Source of the DNA: Plutella xylostella
Lineage: Eukaryota; Arthropoda; Insecta; Lepidoptera; Plutellidae
Assembly: GCF_932276165.1 (NCBI RefSeq)
Contig: NC_063995.1
Location: 4,712,001 to 4,776,000 of the forward strand
DNA length: 64,000 bases
Direction: 5' to 3'
The first letter of the stretch is position 1. Each line of letters opens with the position of its first letter. The position numbers and the translations under genes are program-made. Below the pieces are notes generated by a model, which did not search any database, was not told the DNA's origin, and saw only the letters and a program-made list of their open reading frames with translations. This document shows positions 22,905-34,004 of this stretch, in pieces.

Positions 22905-23098
22905 CCATGGCGATGAAAACATATGTCACGGAAATGAATAACCTGGCCACGGCAATTAATAACCAGGCCACGGCAATGAAAACACATTATTTTACAAGAC
23001 ATGGCGATGAAATTTTTTTCATTGCCGTGACTTTTTTTTCATTGCCATAGCAAATTTTGGCCACGGAAACCACGGAAATGAAAGCATGGCGATGAAAA
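22905..23098 (+). repeat. 21-bp array, CCACGGCAATGAAA motif, with orientation switch
   Basis: Units start at 22905 (CCATGGCGATGAAAAC) and follow at ~21-base steps (CACGGAAATGAA, CCACGGCAATTAA, CCACGGCAATGAAA). Two inverted copies (TTTCATTGCCGTGA, TTTCATTGCCATAG) follow, then direct copies again. It ends just before the MITE at 23132. Confidence 0.8.
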
Positions 23099-23131
23099 TC
23101 AAGCCATTAAATATAAATAACAAAAAAAGTA

Positions 23132-24086
23132 GGGGAGACCGGGGACAAAAGTAACAGTTTGTAGATTCTGTCTGATTTCTCTTTATTAATAACATTTACG
23201 ATAAAATAAACATAGTCACATAAAACTTTCGTATATAGTCTACAAATATCCATTATTACTTTACTTAATACATCTCGAATTTTAGGATTTCTAAAGCCTC
23301 AAAAAAAAGGGGAAATCGTTACTTTCGACCCCATGGTCAGGACGAAAGTAACAAGGCATGGGTCGAAAGTAACAATCCATAAATTCTGCCCAATGTTATA
23401 ATTACGATTCAAAAGAAAGAACAAAAAAAACAATCAAATTATTTAGTTGAGAAAACTTCTTAAAAAACTATCGAAACTAAAAAAAACTTATGACTTATTG
23501 ACAAAACAAAAAAAACTTTTTAATATAAACTGTAAATGACATCCATCATTTAAACTGACTAACTGATAAGAAGTTGTTTTATTTGTACCATAATATACAA
23601 TATTTTGACACAAATATCTAATCAAAACAACAAAAAATAAAAATTTATAATGTGACATGGCAAACTTACTTAAGTAATTTGTTACTTTTGTCCTGCCGCG
23701 AGCTGTTACTTTTGTACCCATACCCATTTTTGAAATATCAGGTGACGTAACTTTAAAACAACACGTGTTATTCGAAAACAATTTATGACATGCTACAGAC
23801 AATCTTATAATTAATCAGTGAACAAATAGTCATATGGTTCTTGGCATCTTAATTCTACGTAAACACAAAATGAATAAACACCAAAAAACTTACTTTTGGT
23901 GTGTAAAATCACGAAATGCTCACTAAAACAACCTTGCACCGCGGCACGGGCGCGGAAAATGATATCATGCGCGGAGGGCATCGCATGCTGACTACCAGCT
24001 GTCGCTTGGGACGTTAAGGTTATTGGGGAAGTCCACAGAGTCTTTGTTACTTTCTACCCGCTGTTACTTTTGTCCCCGGTCTCCCC
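23132..24086. mobile_element. TA-flanked MITE with TIR GGGGAGACCGGGGACAAAAG
   Basis: The left end GGGGAGACCGGGGACAAAAG and its inverse at the right are identical for about 26 bp. TA borders both ends (23130-23131 and 24087-24088). Variants of GGACAAAAGTAAC or GTCGAAAGTAAC recur inside at both sides (about 23340, 23363, 23680-23720, 24046), as in the MITE at 6161-6987. It has no coding capacity and lies inside the 21-bp array region. Confidence 0.85.
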
Positions 24087-24192
24087 TATTAACTATTCGA
24101 AGAAACAAACACTTTATAAGATGAATATTTTCAAAATGCTTTCTTATGAATAGTTACTCAAGAAGACAAACTTAATTTTATAGAAGTTATAT

Positions 24193-24780
24193 CTATCCAC
24201 GGCGATGAAAGAAAAAATGTCCAGTGACCAAAAACAAATATAACTTTCACTATAGCGCGAAAACGTGGGCACCTGTGTACCTCTTTCCACGTCGAGTAGT
24301 TAGGCAACACTTGTAAAAAACGATTAGCGCACCGAGGGGGGGGCCCAATTTCATAGATAAAACAATATCCTTGATCATGTTTAGGCCACGGCGATGAAAT
24401 GTAGTTCTGGGACACATGAATTTTCACTTACCGTTCGTTATATTCTTTATTTATTTGAATAAATGTATTTCGCTACAATACTTTAACTAATAATGTATCA
24501 AATGAAACTAAGTTTAAATCTAAACACTCAATATTTTTTCATCAATGAAGAATAATACAAAACGAGATGACCTGGGGACAAACACGGCAATGAAAGATTT
24601 GGAGGTTTAATATTTTTTTGTAAAGTATCCATTAATCCTATTGATAAAATATTTAGTGCTTCATATAGATTACTATTCCACATAACCGGAAAAAAATATT
24701 TGAAAATCAGAACTTTGTTTTTTAGTACCGATTACATTGATGCCACGCAAATTTTGGCCGCGGCAAATTCACCCGTATAT
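24193..24780. repeat. Scattered CCACGGCGATGAAA motifs
   Basis: Isolated copies at about 24197, 24385 and 24577, and a degraded pair near 24741-24765, continue the 22905-23098 array on the other side of the MITE. Together they suggest one diverged element of about 1 kb split by the insertion. Confidence 0.5.
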
Positions 24781-25667
24781 CGTTCGGAGGTCCAGACGGA
24801 AAGCATTTTTATTTTTATGGCTTCCTCCGTTCTGTATTCTGCAATACTGCTCCTTTAATATCATGTTCTACAATGAATATGGCGGCAGTTTTAATATGAA
24901 ATAACATCATAGTAAAAATGAATACCTTGCCAACTACTTGGAGTGTATGTTACATAAAACAGGTATGTATTACACATAGCCAATTCTGCTAAAAATATTT
25001 GTTATCGGCTTCTAGCTTCTATTTAATTCAATTAAATAAACTTAACTTCCAGGTAAGTACTTTTTAATATCCGTAAATAATTAATATGGTTACGTCGTTG
25101 TTTACGGATAATTGCTGCCATTGAGATTAATTAGATTGCAAACCTCACGAGTATGGAACATAATTACTACCTCATGCTCAAGCATGCTTCATGGTTGCAA
25201 AATTATACGTAGATAATAATTAATAACTTCATGATTAGATACGCTTATTCTCCAATGAATTAGCTAGTCAGCTGATACGATATTCGTAAATAAAGTATCA
25301 TTGATCATAAATAATAACATAAACCAGATTACTCGGGAAAGTAGTTACGTACTTTTTGACGCGAATGCTAAAAGTCACAAGTCACACAACTGATCCTACA
25401 CAGAATACCTACACTCTCCCAACGAAGTAGAAAGCGATATCCGATATTGTTACTGTATAATAGCCTTTATTTGTACAGTGGAAAGGTCGATAGATCTGGT
25501 ACAGTCGGAGCATTGAAAGGGTACAACGGAATGACAGCGGCTCTGGGGAGCTATAAACTGTGAGAGCAATTTGTTTAATCAAAAACAGAATGTAGGACTG
25601 TAGGTCCAACCCGGCGATGAAAGAATAACAGATGCGACGCCTCTCGCGTCGCATTTGATACTTTTAT

Positions 25668-25800
25668 GCCGAGATGCAGACAGGAACTTTAAGTATGTCT
25701 GTCATTTTCTGTTCGTATACTGTCAAATGCCTTGCTTTAGTTGCAATATATTTTAAGGTTGACATGAATGTTTAAAGTTTATTTATGGAACTCGGTGTTA
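25668..25800. mobile_element. Diverged copy of the MITE at 8965-9112
   Basis: Shares GCAGACAGGAACTTTAAG, ATACTGTCAAA and TTTTAAGGTTGACAT with that element, in the same order, with many substitutions. Confidence 0.6.
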
Positions 25801-26058
25801 ATATCCAATCTAGGTAGCTACTTATTTTACATATCCAGTCAACTTATATGATCTTGTGAAAACAACAAATAGCATTTTATTACATAAAGCATGTACAAAT
25901 TTATCAGGGATTGAACTAAAAGTATACAATCCTCCTGAAAAGTACCTGAAATAAAAATGTTTGCCTGATGGGCTCATTCATTGATAAAATCCACTCTGTA
26001 ATTATATAATTTGGCAGCATCTGCCGAGACGCCGGCCGCGGGTCGAGTTAAACGAGAG

Positions 26059-26260
26059 TAAGGCCCGGGTCTCCTATTTATGACGTATGTCGCGCCCAGC
26101 GTCACTCCGTAGGCCGCGTCACGATGCTCACTATAGAAATGTACTGATGCGGTCTCCCTCACACGCCGAACGTTGGCGCGTAGACGTATGAGCATCGTGA
26201 CGCGGCCTACGGCGTGACGCTGGACGCAACCTACGACGAGAAATAGGAGACCCCGGCCTA
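26059..26260. mobile_element. GC-rich palindromic MITE (TAAGGCCCGGGTCTCC family), copy 2
   Basis: Same ends and arms as 11778-11979. The centre (GTACTGATGCGGTCTCCCTC) is inverted relative to copy 1. The open frames seen here and in copy 1 come from the lack of stops in the GC-rich arms. Confidence 0.85.
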
Positions 26261-26474
26261 AGGCGAGTCACGTCTGCGCTGTAGCTTCATTGCCGCGTCA
26301 CGTGACACTCGCCTTTCTGTTTTTGTTTTCATCATTGTTCGTTTTGTCGCCGATTCCACTATTGTATTACATGGGATTGTGTTAGATATTAGAATATTTC
26401 GGCTAAAGCTAGTTTATGTCGTGTTATGTTTAATACATAAATGTACATACGTGATTTCATATTTCTAAAAAATA

Positions 26475-26544
26475 CATTGGTGCATGGCGGAATTCGAACC
26501 CGAAACGAATGAGAGCCGAGCCCTTATCCGTTACACCACGACTC
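26475..26544 (-). mobile_element. tRNA-like SINE head
   Basis: On the minus strand the sequence reads GTCGTGGTGTAACGGATAAG and later GGGTTCGAATTCC, giving A- and B-box matches. Acceptor ends do not pair, so it is scored as a SINE remnant and not a tRNA gene. Confidence 0.55.
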
Positions 26545-27639
26545 ATACATAAATTATAATGAATTAGGTTTGAATAAAAACTGTAATCATTCTCATTACT
26601 TATCTTATGTCAAATTGCCACAAATATTTACAATCGACTGTCGGGCACGTCTCGCTCACATTAACCGACTAGGCGATTCTAAAACTATACCAATTAATGC
26701 TTAAAAGCGGCGAAACTAGTGCTACACACTATGAACTAGAAACTTGTATGGCATCGCTGAGCCGCCCCGAATACAACTCTGCAGCCCGGTGACTCACCAC
26801 CTCTCGCCCAGCCTCCTACCACTGGGGATGAATATTAAGATCACTATGCCATTTTACACTTTCATCAGCATATCAGCAAGAATATTTTATTTTTAAACAA
26901 AACAGTCGCAGCTCTTATTAAGAGATTTGGTTGAAGGTAATTGAGAATTTATATTTATGTATAAGTATTTATTTGATTTAAACTTAGTATTTCCAAAGAA
27001 ATATATGCCTAAAATAAAATTAAGTAAGTAGGTAGTAGGTAATAATCAAAGTACGTCATTCATACAAACTGTGACTCAGTCGCACTAAGAAAAACTGTTC
27101 ATTAGACCCAATATAAGGTATTAGTAGTTTACGAAATGAATAATGATTCATGTAAACCCATCACTCATCGGCGTTTTTTTTATTCGTTATATTGGTATAC
27201 TCTGATCCTATTCATAGTATCATGACTATGCATTTCTGATCCAAACAATAAACATCTTTGATCTATAGGTTTCTGAAGGCTATACTAAATTTGTAACTAC
27301 ACAATATGTTATTGTAACATTTTATGCCCGCGTATAGACCGCGCGATACCTTAATGCTTTCTATAATAAAATATCAAACTCAAAGTCATAATAAAAGAAA
27401 GCCATAAGTCCTCAAAGGAGTTTCCTTCCGGCTCATGTAAGCCGTAAAACGAAAAATGGAAGACAAGGAAAATTCGCGCACAGAAAATATGACACACATA
27501 AATTTTGGCGCCTTCGGACGATGTTCCAACGCCGGCAGACAAATCTGATAAGGCGGTAATTTATTTGTTTAAAACTCAAACTAAACACTTGGGCAAAACT
27601 GAACGCACTCACACTGAAAAGTTTCCACGGGTTAGCACA

Positions 27640-27840
27640 AACAAGCACAGGTCACTGCATTATCCTGGGCAGTAGCGCGGTAGTTGTGTAGAGTACGTGT
27701 CTGGTCGTAAACTGTGGCCGTAGTGCGGGTAGTGGCGGCGTGAGGTGTGGCCGGGACGGGGCCGCGCGGCGCACTGCCGCCGCCGCCGCCGCCGCCGTGC
27801 AGCCTCCGCCCGCCCGCCCCCGACACGTGGACATTATCAG
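27640..27840. other. GC-rich island with a CCG run
   Basis: About 200 bp of high GC content, with a (CCG)n run at 27776-27798 and many CpG sites, sits in AT-rich DNA. The small open frames are explained by base composition. A promoter or an untranslated first exon is possible but unproven. Confidence 0.4.
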
Positions 27841-29465
27841 GAAAATGCAACTGAATGTTTCCGCATCTTTGATTATATAACATATCGGGTGAGGCTCTGT
27901 TATGTCCTGTCTCGAGTTACCTAGGTATAATAAAGTAAAAAGTGGTGAAATTACTGCTGAAGTTCAAAGACTAACGTTACAACAGCCAACATAAATGCTT
28001 TGAAAAATTTTTAAGGCCTCAGATATGGCTAATTGTCTTTTATAAGATTTAAAGCGCTCTTTGTTGGAAACTTGTAATAATAAGGACAGTATAAAATAAG
28101 GACATTAACCCAGTAGTCATAAGGAAAACGCACGAGTTTTCTCAGCTTATGTCTCTGCAGGGAGCCGGCAGCAGTCGGGACGCAGCTGGAGCCGTAAATA
28201 AACAACATTACCCTAACTTTTATCAAAACGCTACCCTCTTTATGTGGGGCAACGAACGATTGCAGTATCGCTGGGTATGTCTGTGAATCTTCTTTGAAAG
28301 TTCCTATGCTAGGTAGGGCAGGGCTATCCATATGCGTATTGGTATATCAATATTTTCAACATGATGACTTTGAACGTGTGTGTACTGTAAAAGTAGCGAG
28401 TGTTATTTCATAACTTTATATATTTATTTATTTATTCATTTACATTACACTTATATTTGCTAGTAGTTCCGGTATTTTATAATTGGTTACTTTGTACCCA
28501 TGGGACGGATGAATGTTTTCTAACGCAAACTATTAACAATTTCAGCACACAATGGTTTGATTTCGAATTTCCAATATTTCAGTGTAATTTGACTTGGCGC
28601 TGAATTGCTCGTCAATTTCCATAAATCAATTGAACCAGGATATATCTTCGCAAGCACCGCTACGGATAACACGTACAATATTGAGATGTGTTGTGTACAA
28701 CAGGCGTAAATACATATATATTTTTTCAATTATGTTTGTAACATACGAATATTATACATTTCAATCCCAGTACCTACCTATAAAGTACCTATTGTACTGA
28801 AAGATAATATAATCAACCTACTTCATAAAGGTGGAAGGCGTGTAAGGGTCTAACGACTCTAGCGGACAGACCCTAGCCCTTACGCCTAATATAATAATAT
28901 GTAAAAGTACGTATGTTCATATAAAAAATACACAATGCTTATCTAGAAACCACAAATGAGTGCCTTTCTAAATTATGTTGTACCCAAAAATGCAAAGTCA
29001 CGCACATCTTATACCTAGTGTATTTGTTCTGTCTGTCTGTAGGCTATAGCTGTGCCGTCCAAGTTTTGGCAAGAGAACAAAGTATTTGTGAAATGCAATG
29101 CCAGGGCGCGGTCACGTGTGCCTCCCATAACTCGAACTGACAACTTAAAAAGGGGGAATAGCTTTTTGATCTTCTTCCAACGAAACTTCAGAGAAATACG
29201 CCAGATAAGCTCCTCTCACGTAAAGCTTGGGTTCCGATCGGACAATCGGCTTTTATAGAAATTGTAATAATATTATATAATCGAAACGTTTTTCCTTAAA
29301 AAACACATTGTTTATATTTAGACCCAGCTTTACATGATTCGCTATTACAATTTGTTTTACTTTCTTAATGTTCAAAGTTGTTTAAGTCTTATTTTTTCAT
29401 ATAGGTTTTATGGAAACAAACTCATCCATTTAATTCTATGCATGTATGCTTAATTTATCAGAATC

Positions 29466-29608
29466 TAAGGGCGACTTGCACAAACATATTAAATCTAGAT
29501 TTAGTATTAAATCTCGATTTATGTCATAAATTTATATGGACTGACGTTTCATAAATCGAGATGAGACACGAAATCTAGATTTAATATGTTGGTGCAAGTG
29601 GCCCTAAG
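29466..29608. mobile_element. MITE with TIR TAGGGCCACTTGCACC
   Basis: The left end (AGGGCGACTTGCAC, then ATATTAAATCTAGATTT) is repeated inverted at the right (AAATCTAGATTTAATATGTT, GTGCAAGTGGCCCT). Total length is about 143 bp. Confidence 0.8.
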
Positions 29609-30637
29609 AATACTATCGCTTTATTTAAATAAGAAAATGTCCTCATCTTAAAACTAAAAAACAAGCGTCTCTAATTAAAGAAGTCCTAAGTGCTCATCCA
29701 TTTTCACGGATCGGCGACTGTGGAAATTACTGCAACGATGCACTTCGCACCCTAACCCGGACATCTGCGATCATAATTATTACAACAACTCACTCTTAAC
29801 TCTTAGCCATAGTGTATATTTTGCCTTAGATGTGAATGGACCCAAGGGACAAGCTTATAAAGAATGCAATGTAGGAAGTGAACATCGGGGTGACTTTGAA
29901 CTTTCTATGCACTTTATAATGGGGTTGTCCACTTCAGCTAAAAGGTCCTCCTTCAATTATAAAATGTAAGGCGGTTCAAATAGCTTTTCAGATCTTAGCA
30001 TTCATTTTCTTTGTAGGTACGTGTCAGGAATACTTGGTCTTATCAGGTATAGTTTGTTTTGTATTGCATCAATATTATCAATACGTTTGTCCCATTTTCA
30101 ATAAAAGTATAAAATAAATCGTAATCGTGTGTAACACAAAGGGGCAATTTCATCTCATTCTTGGGGTGAAACTTAGAGCTTACGAGTTTCATTAAGGCTC
30201 GCAGGGCGTGGGGCGCCCCTGGAAAGTGCAAGCTCTAATGTGACCGCCTCATGGGGCACGCCGCCCTTCAACTTAAGATACAACGACCTTGAATAGTGTA
30301 GGGCTATTCTGCTAAACTAAGTGTTGTGTTTTGTATAGGTTTGTTAACGAATTACGGTAAATATACGCCGTATTTATACATACAATATTAGGCTAGAAAA
30401 AAAAGTTGGTATCGTCAGATCAATAAATATAGATAACCTGATGTTACATACTTCTTATTAAAAAATATTTCTTATTTATTTACTGTGTAAGTAACAAAGG
30501 TTTAAGGTTTAACGAAAAATATACCGAATCCTAAGCTTTATGAGTTTCTTAGCTATGAAAGTGTCTAGAAATACTCAAAGTTGGATTACTCGGCGTGAAA
30601 TGGGACCATAAACAAAACGACCGTTCATACCTACATA

Positions 30638-30852
30638 CAGTGCCACAAACTTATCTGTTCCAGTGACAGCTCACATAAATATCTATAATATTTCTTAAGT
30701 TTATAAGATTTTAAGATTGCTCGTATTGTTAATTCGCTCTTGCGGTGTTAATAAATCAATCTAATCTTTTAAAATATACAATTCATTAGTAAGTAATGAG
30801 ATATGGATCAATTTAGTTCGCTCTCACCGGAACAGATAAGTTTGTGGCACTG
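30638..30852 (+). mobile_element. TA-flanked MITE with TIR CAGTGCCACAAACTTATCTG, copy 1
   Basis: Ends CAGTGCCACAAACTTATCTG and its inverse; TA on both sides. Length 215 bp. Copy 2 lies inverted at 57637-57849 within an intron of the ZP-domain gene. Confidence 0.9.
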
Positions 30853-32155
30853 TAATTATCTATATAATGAATTATTTAGGGTGTCTTCTTGTCACGCAAA
30901 TTATCTGTTTCGCATTTGGTTTTACCCAAACCTTTTGGTCTGTTGAACTTACGGTACTATTTATTCTCGTGTGGGCCCTTCTTCTCCTATAGCATACAAA
31001 ACTTTTATGATAAAGAAAATCAGTATTTTGTAAGCTGGAGATTCTTGATTGTTTGATTATTTTAAATTACTATAGATAAATTAATTTTTTGATAGGCTTT
31101 CTTATGAGTTTATCATATAACTTTACGTCGTCGATTTTAAAAGTATTTTTTTAAATGTGTAATTAGCAGAACAGGCGCGGCGGCTAGGGCGGGCGGCGGT
31201 CATAAATTGCTGGGTTTGATTAAGGCGGCGCTGGGCGGCTGCAGCCTGCAGCGGCAGGGTGCGCGACGCGGTGCATCTTTATATACAGGGTGGCCACAGT
31301 TATATTTAACTAGTGTATATTTTTTCTTATTTTGATAATTAGGCCAAGGGATTGGCCGTCTATTGTTCATTGTTTCTAGTTTATAAGTATTCTTTGTATG
31401 TTAAAATTTTTGTGGTGACGAATTAAGATATATTTTATAAGGTATAGGTTATGATAATTGCAATAATGAATCCTATTAGTGAAAGTGTAATATGCCTTTT
31501 AATAATAAAATTATAATATTACCTACTACGTTATCGTCTTCCAGCACTACTATGGTAATCAAATGTAACATATATACCAAGATTCTAGAACCAACAGTAC
31601 ACTGAACTACATACATAATTAAGTAAAATAATATAAATAAGCAGGAAAATGCCTAATAAATGCACTATAACATAATAATAAAAAATAAGATGCTCCTGTA
31701 TAAACACCCTGAGAAATCAACACATTGCCATCTACTTTCGGGATTATTCTTGTAAGAAGGGGATCGTTTATTTCTTTTCCGATTTATTTCTCACACTTCG
31801 CTAGGGGGAACGTGTGGTTATAAGTTGGCAGTTGGCACAAAAATAGGTAAGTACCTATATCAAATAATTAGTTTTATCCGCCGTGACAAAAAATATTAAA
31901 AATGCCTCTCCGTTGTTAAAATCGTATTAGGCAACTAGTAAAGTTTAGAAGCTTAGAAGACTACTACTTACTTAATACCTGCCCAAAAATACATTTAACT
32001 TGACCAATAAGTACTGCAGTCACGTGCCAATGTGTTGCTAACGGTCTGTGCGCTATGTCTATGCTTTAGTTAACAACAATTATGATGTTTGCGACAGTAT
32101 CGTCGATGAGGCAGCAATATGCCCTGTGGCTCTGTGATATAGGGAGTCGCGTCGC

Positions 32156-32289
32156 GGGGGTTATTCTATGTATACTGACGCGAAGGAACGAGAGCTGACG
32201 TGCAAACGGCACGTTTAATACAATGATTTAGAGTCGTAGCTCGCGCAGCAGCGCTCCGCTTCGTTTTTCGACGTATAGAGTGGTCCCCC
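32156..32289 (+). mobile_element. MITE, AGAGGGTTACTCTATAATGACG family, copy 2
   Basis: Shares GGAACGAGAGCTGACGTGC, GGCACGTTTAATACAA and GCAGCGCTCCG with copy 1 at 13152-13293 and ends with GTATAGAGTGGTCCCCC. More diverged at the left end. Confidence 0.7.
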
Positions 32290-33645
32290 GGGACCACTGT
32301 AGCGCGGGGAGGGGGGTGGTCCGATGGTAATGACGACAAATGTTCACTGCCCAATGTCGCATGTTGAGTTATTTCCAATAATACAGGCGGCGAGCAACTA
32401 GGTAGCTACGTACGATGCCGAACGGTTTCCGGCTACTAAAATTAATGATGGAAAATAAATTTTGTGTTTGGACGAAACCATGATTAAGTACATAATATGA
32501 GGCTGTAGCTACTTACTTGAAATTATTGACCTTTCATTAAAACTCATATGGAAAGTTTACCTAAAGTTGAAATATCACAGTGGAGGCCAAGCGAGTCAAG
32601 CCACAAATTTAATGCAAATGAATTAAGTAGAGTTAAGTACCTTTGAGATATAATGGCATTTATTTCTTTGTAACAAGTATCTGTCTCAGTACTCTCGCGG
32701 TCCACTTTTGGGCGTTGAATTTGTATGGAGTGCGGTATATTGGGTATATATGATCGAAGACTTACACAAACCAAACGAGTTGCCATAGTTGTTTTCTCTG
32801 AATAAAGACTTTGTGTGGACTACAGAGATATGTCAACCACTTGTGTGGTTTACTTGTCTAATGTGGACGACCACTGTTGGCCTCCACAGCGATATCTAAT
32901 TGCTAAATCCCCTACAGGCAACTCAGGCAAGAACAGCTAGCGCCCCCACCTCAAAACGTTCATTAAAATAAAAGGGTACCATCCACAGTGCCATCATTTA
33001 TTGCTTTAGCTACTCGATAATAGATGGCAGTTTTTTCATATAAAATACAGGGTAGGTATTCTCAAAACATTTAATTATCCGCTGAAACCAAAATTTTCCT
33101 ACATACATTTAAAATTATTGTGATATTGTCGAACAGTTTACAAATATAAGATCATCAGACATCCGTCGGTATAGGTCCTTAGCTAGAAAAAACGCTGTGT
33201 AGGTATACCTAGAATATAGCCTTACTAAAGAATTCATTTCACATTTGTATAGTCCTACCAAAGTAGGCAGTAGGCTCTTCAGGACTGTAAACCAGCTAAG
33301 ATCGGGCACGGTACGACAACTTTATCTTTCGGAAAATTTTAATTCGGATTAAAGGGCCGCCCTCCTGAAATCTTTATAAGCTCCCGCTAATTTCAGTATT
33401 CCGGAATAGGGCATCACTTACAGGGTAAGGTGGAGTCGACCTATCTGGGGTACGATAAGCATTTCCAATTTTATAGCATATCGACCGAGACGAATTAAGG
33501 CACTAGTGACCCTCTTTCAGAAAGATCTGGGTGAATCTTAAGATATCCTACCTTTTGGGGTGAAACCATGGGGAAATAAAGTGGAATTACAGAGCATTAT
33601 CATAAAAAAGCGTTCCGCTACATTCAGTCGTGGAAAAAGGTCTTT

Positions 33646-34004
33646 GGGGCCGTCCATTAATCACGTGAGGCTCAAAGGGGGGGGGGAGGGGGTACCGAAA
33701 ACCTCACGAAACATCACGAGGGGGGAGGGGGGGTTCTCGTTAGACATCACGTGTATTAATTTTTTGTCAAAAATTAGGTATTTCTAAACCGATATTTTGG
33801 ACGGCGCAAAAATTTTAACGATTTGTAGTATGACCTATTTTTTTTCTAGTCAAAAATTGCCTTTACATAGACTTCCAAAAAAATACACGTGATCCAGGGG
33901 GGGGGGGAGGGGGGGTTGGTCCCAAACCTCACCAAATATCACCAGGGGGGAGGGGGGGGTCAAAAAATGAGAAAAACGACCTCACGTGATTAATGGACGG
34001 CCCC
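33646..34004. mobile_element. MITE with TIR GGGGCCGTCCATTAATCACG and G-rich blocks
   Basis: The left end GGGGCCGTCCATTAATCACG and its inverse at the right are identical over about 24 bp. Two blocks of long G runs (33673-33735 and 33898-33960) sit next to the ends, both on the plus strand. Length 359 bp, no coding capacity. Confidence 0.85.

Noticed and set aside
27632..27883. Glycine-rich 83-residue minus-strand frame
   Set aside because: It results from a CCG run in a GC-rich island and has no further support.
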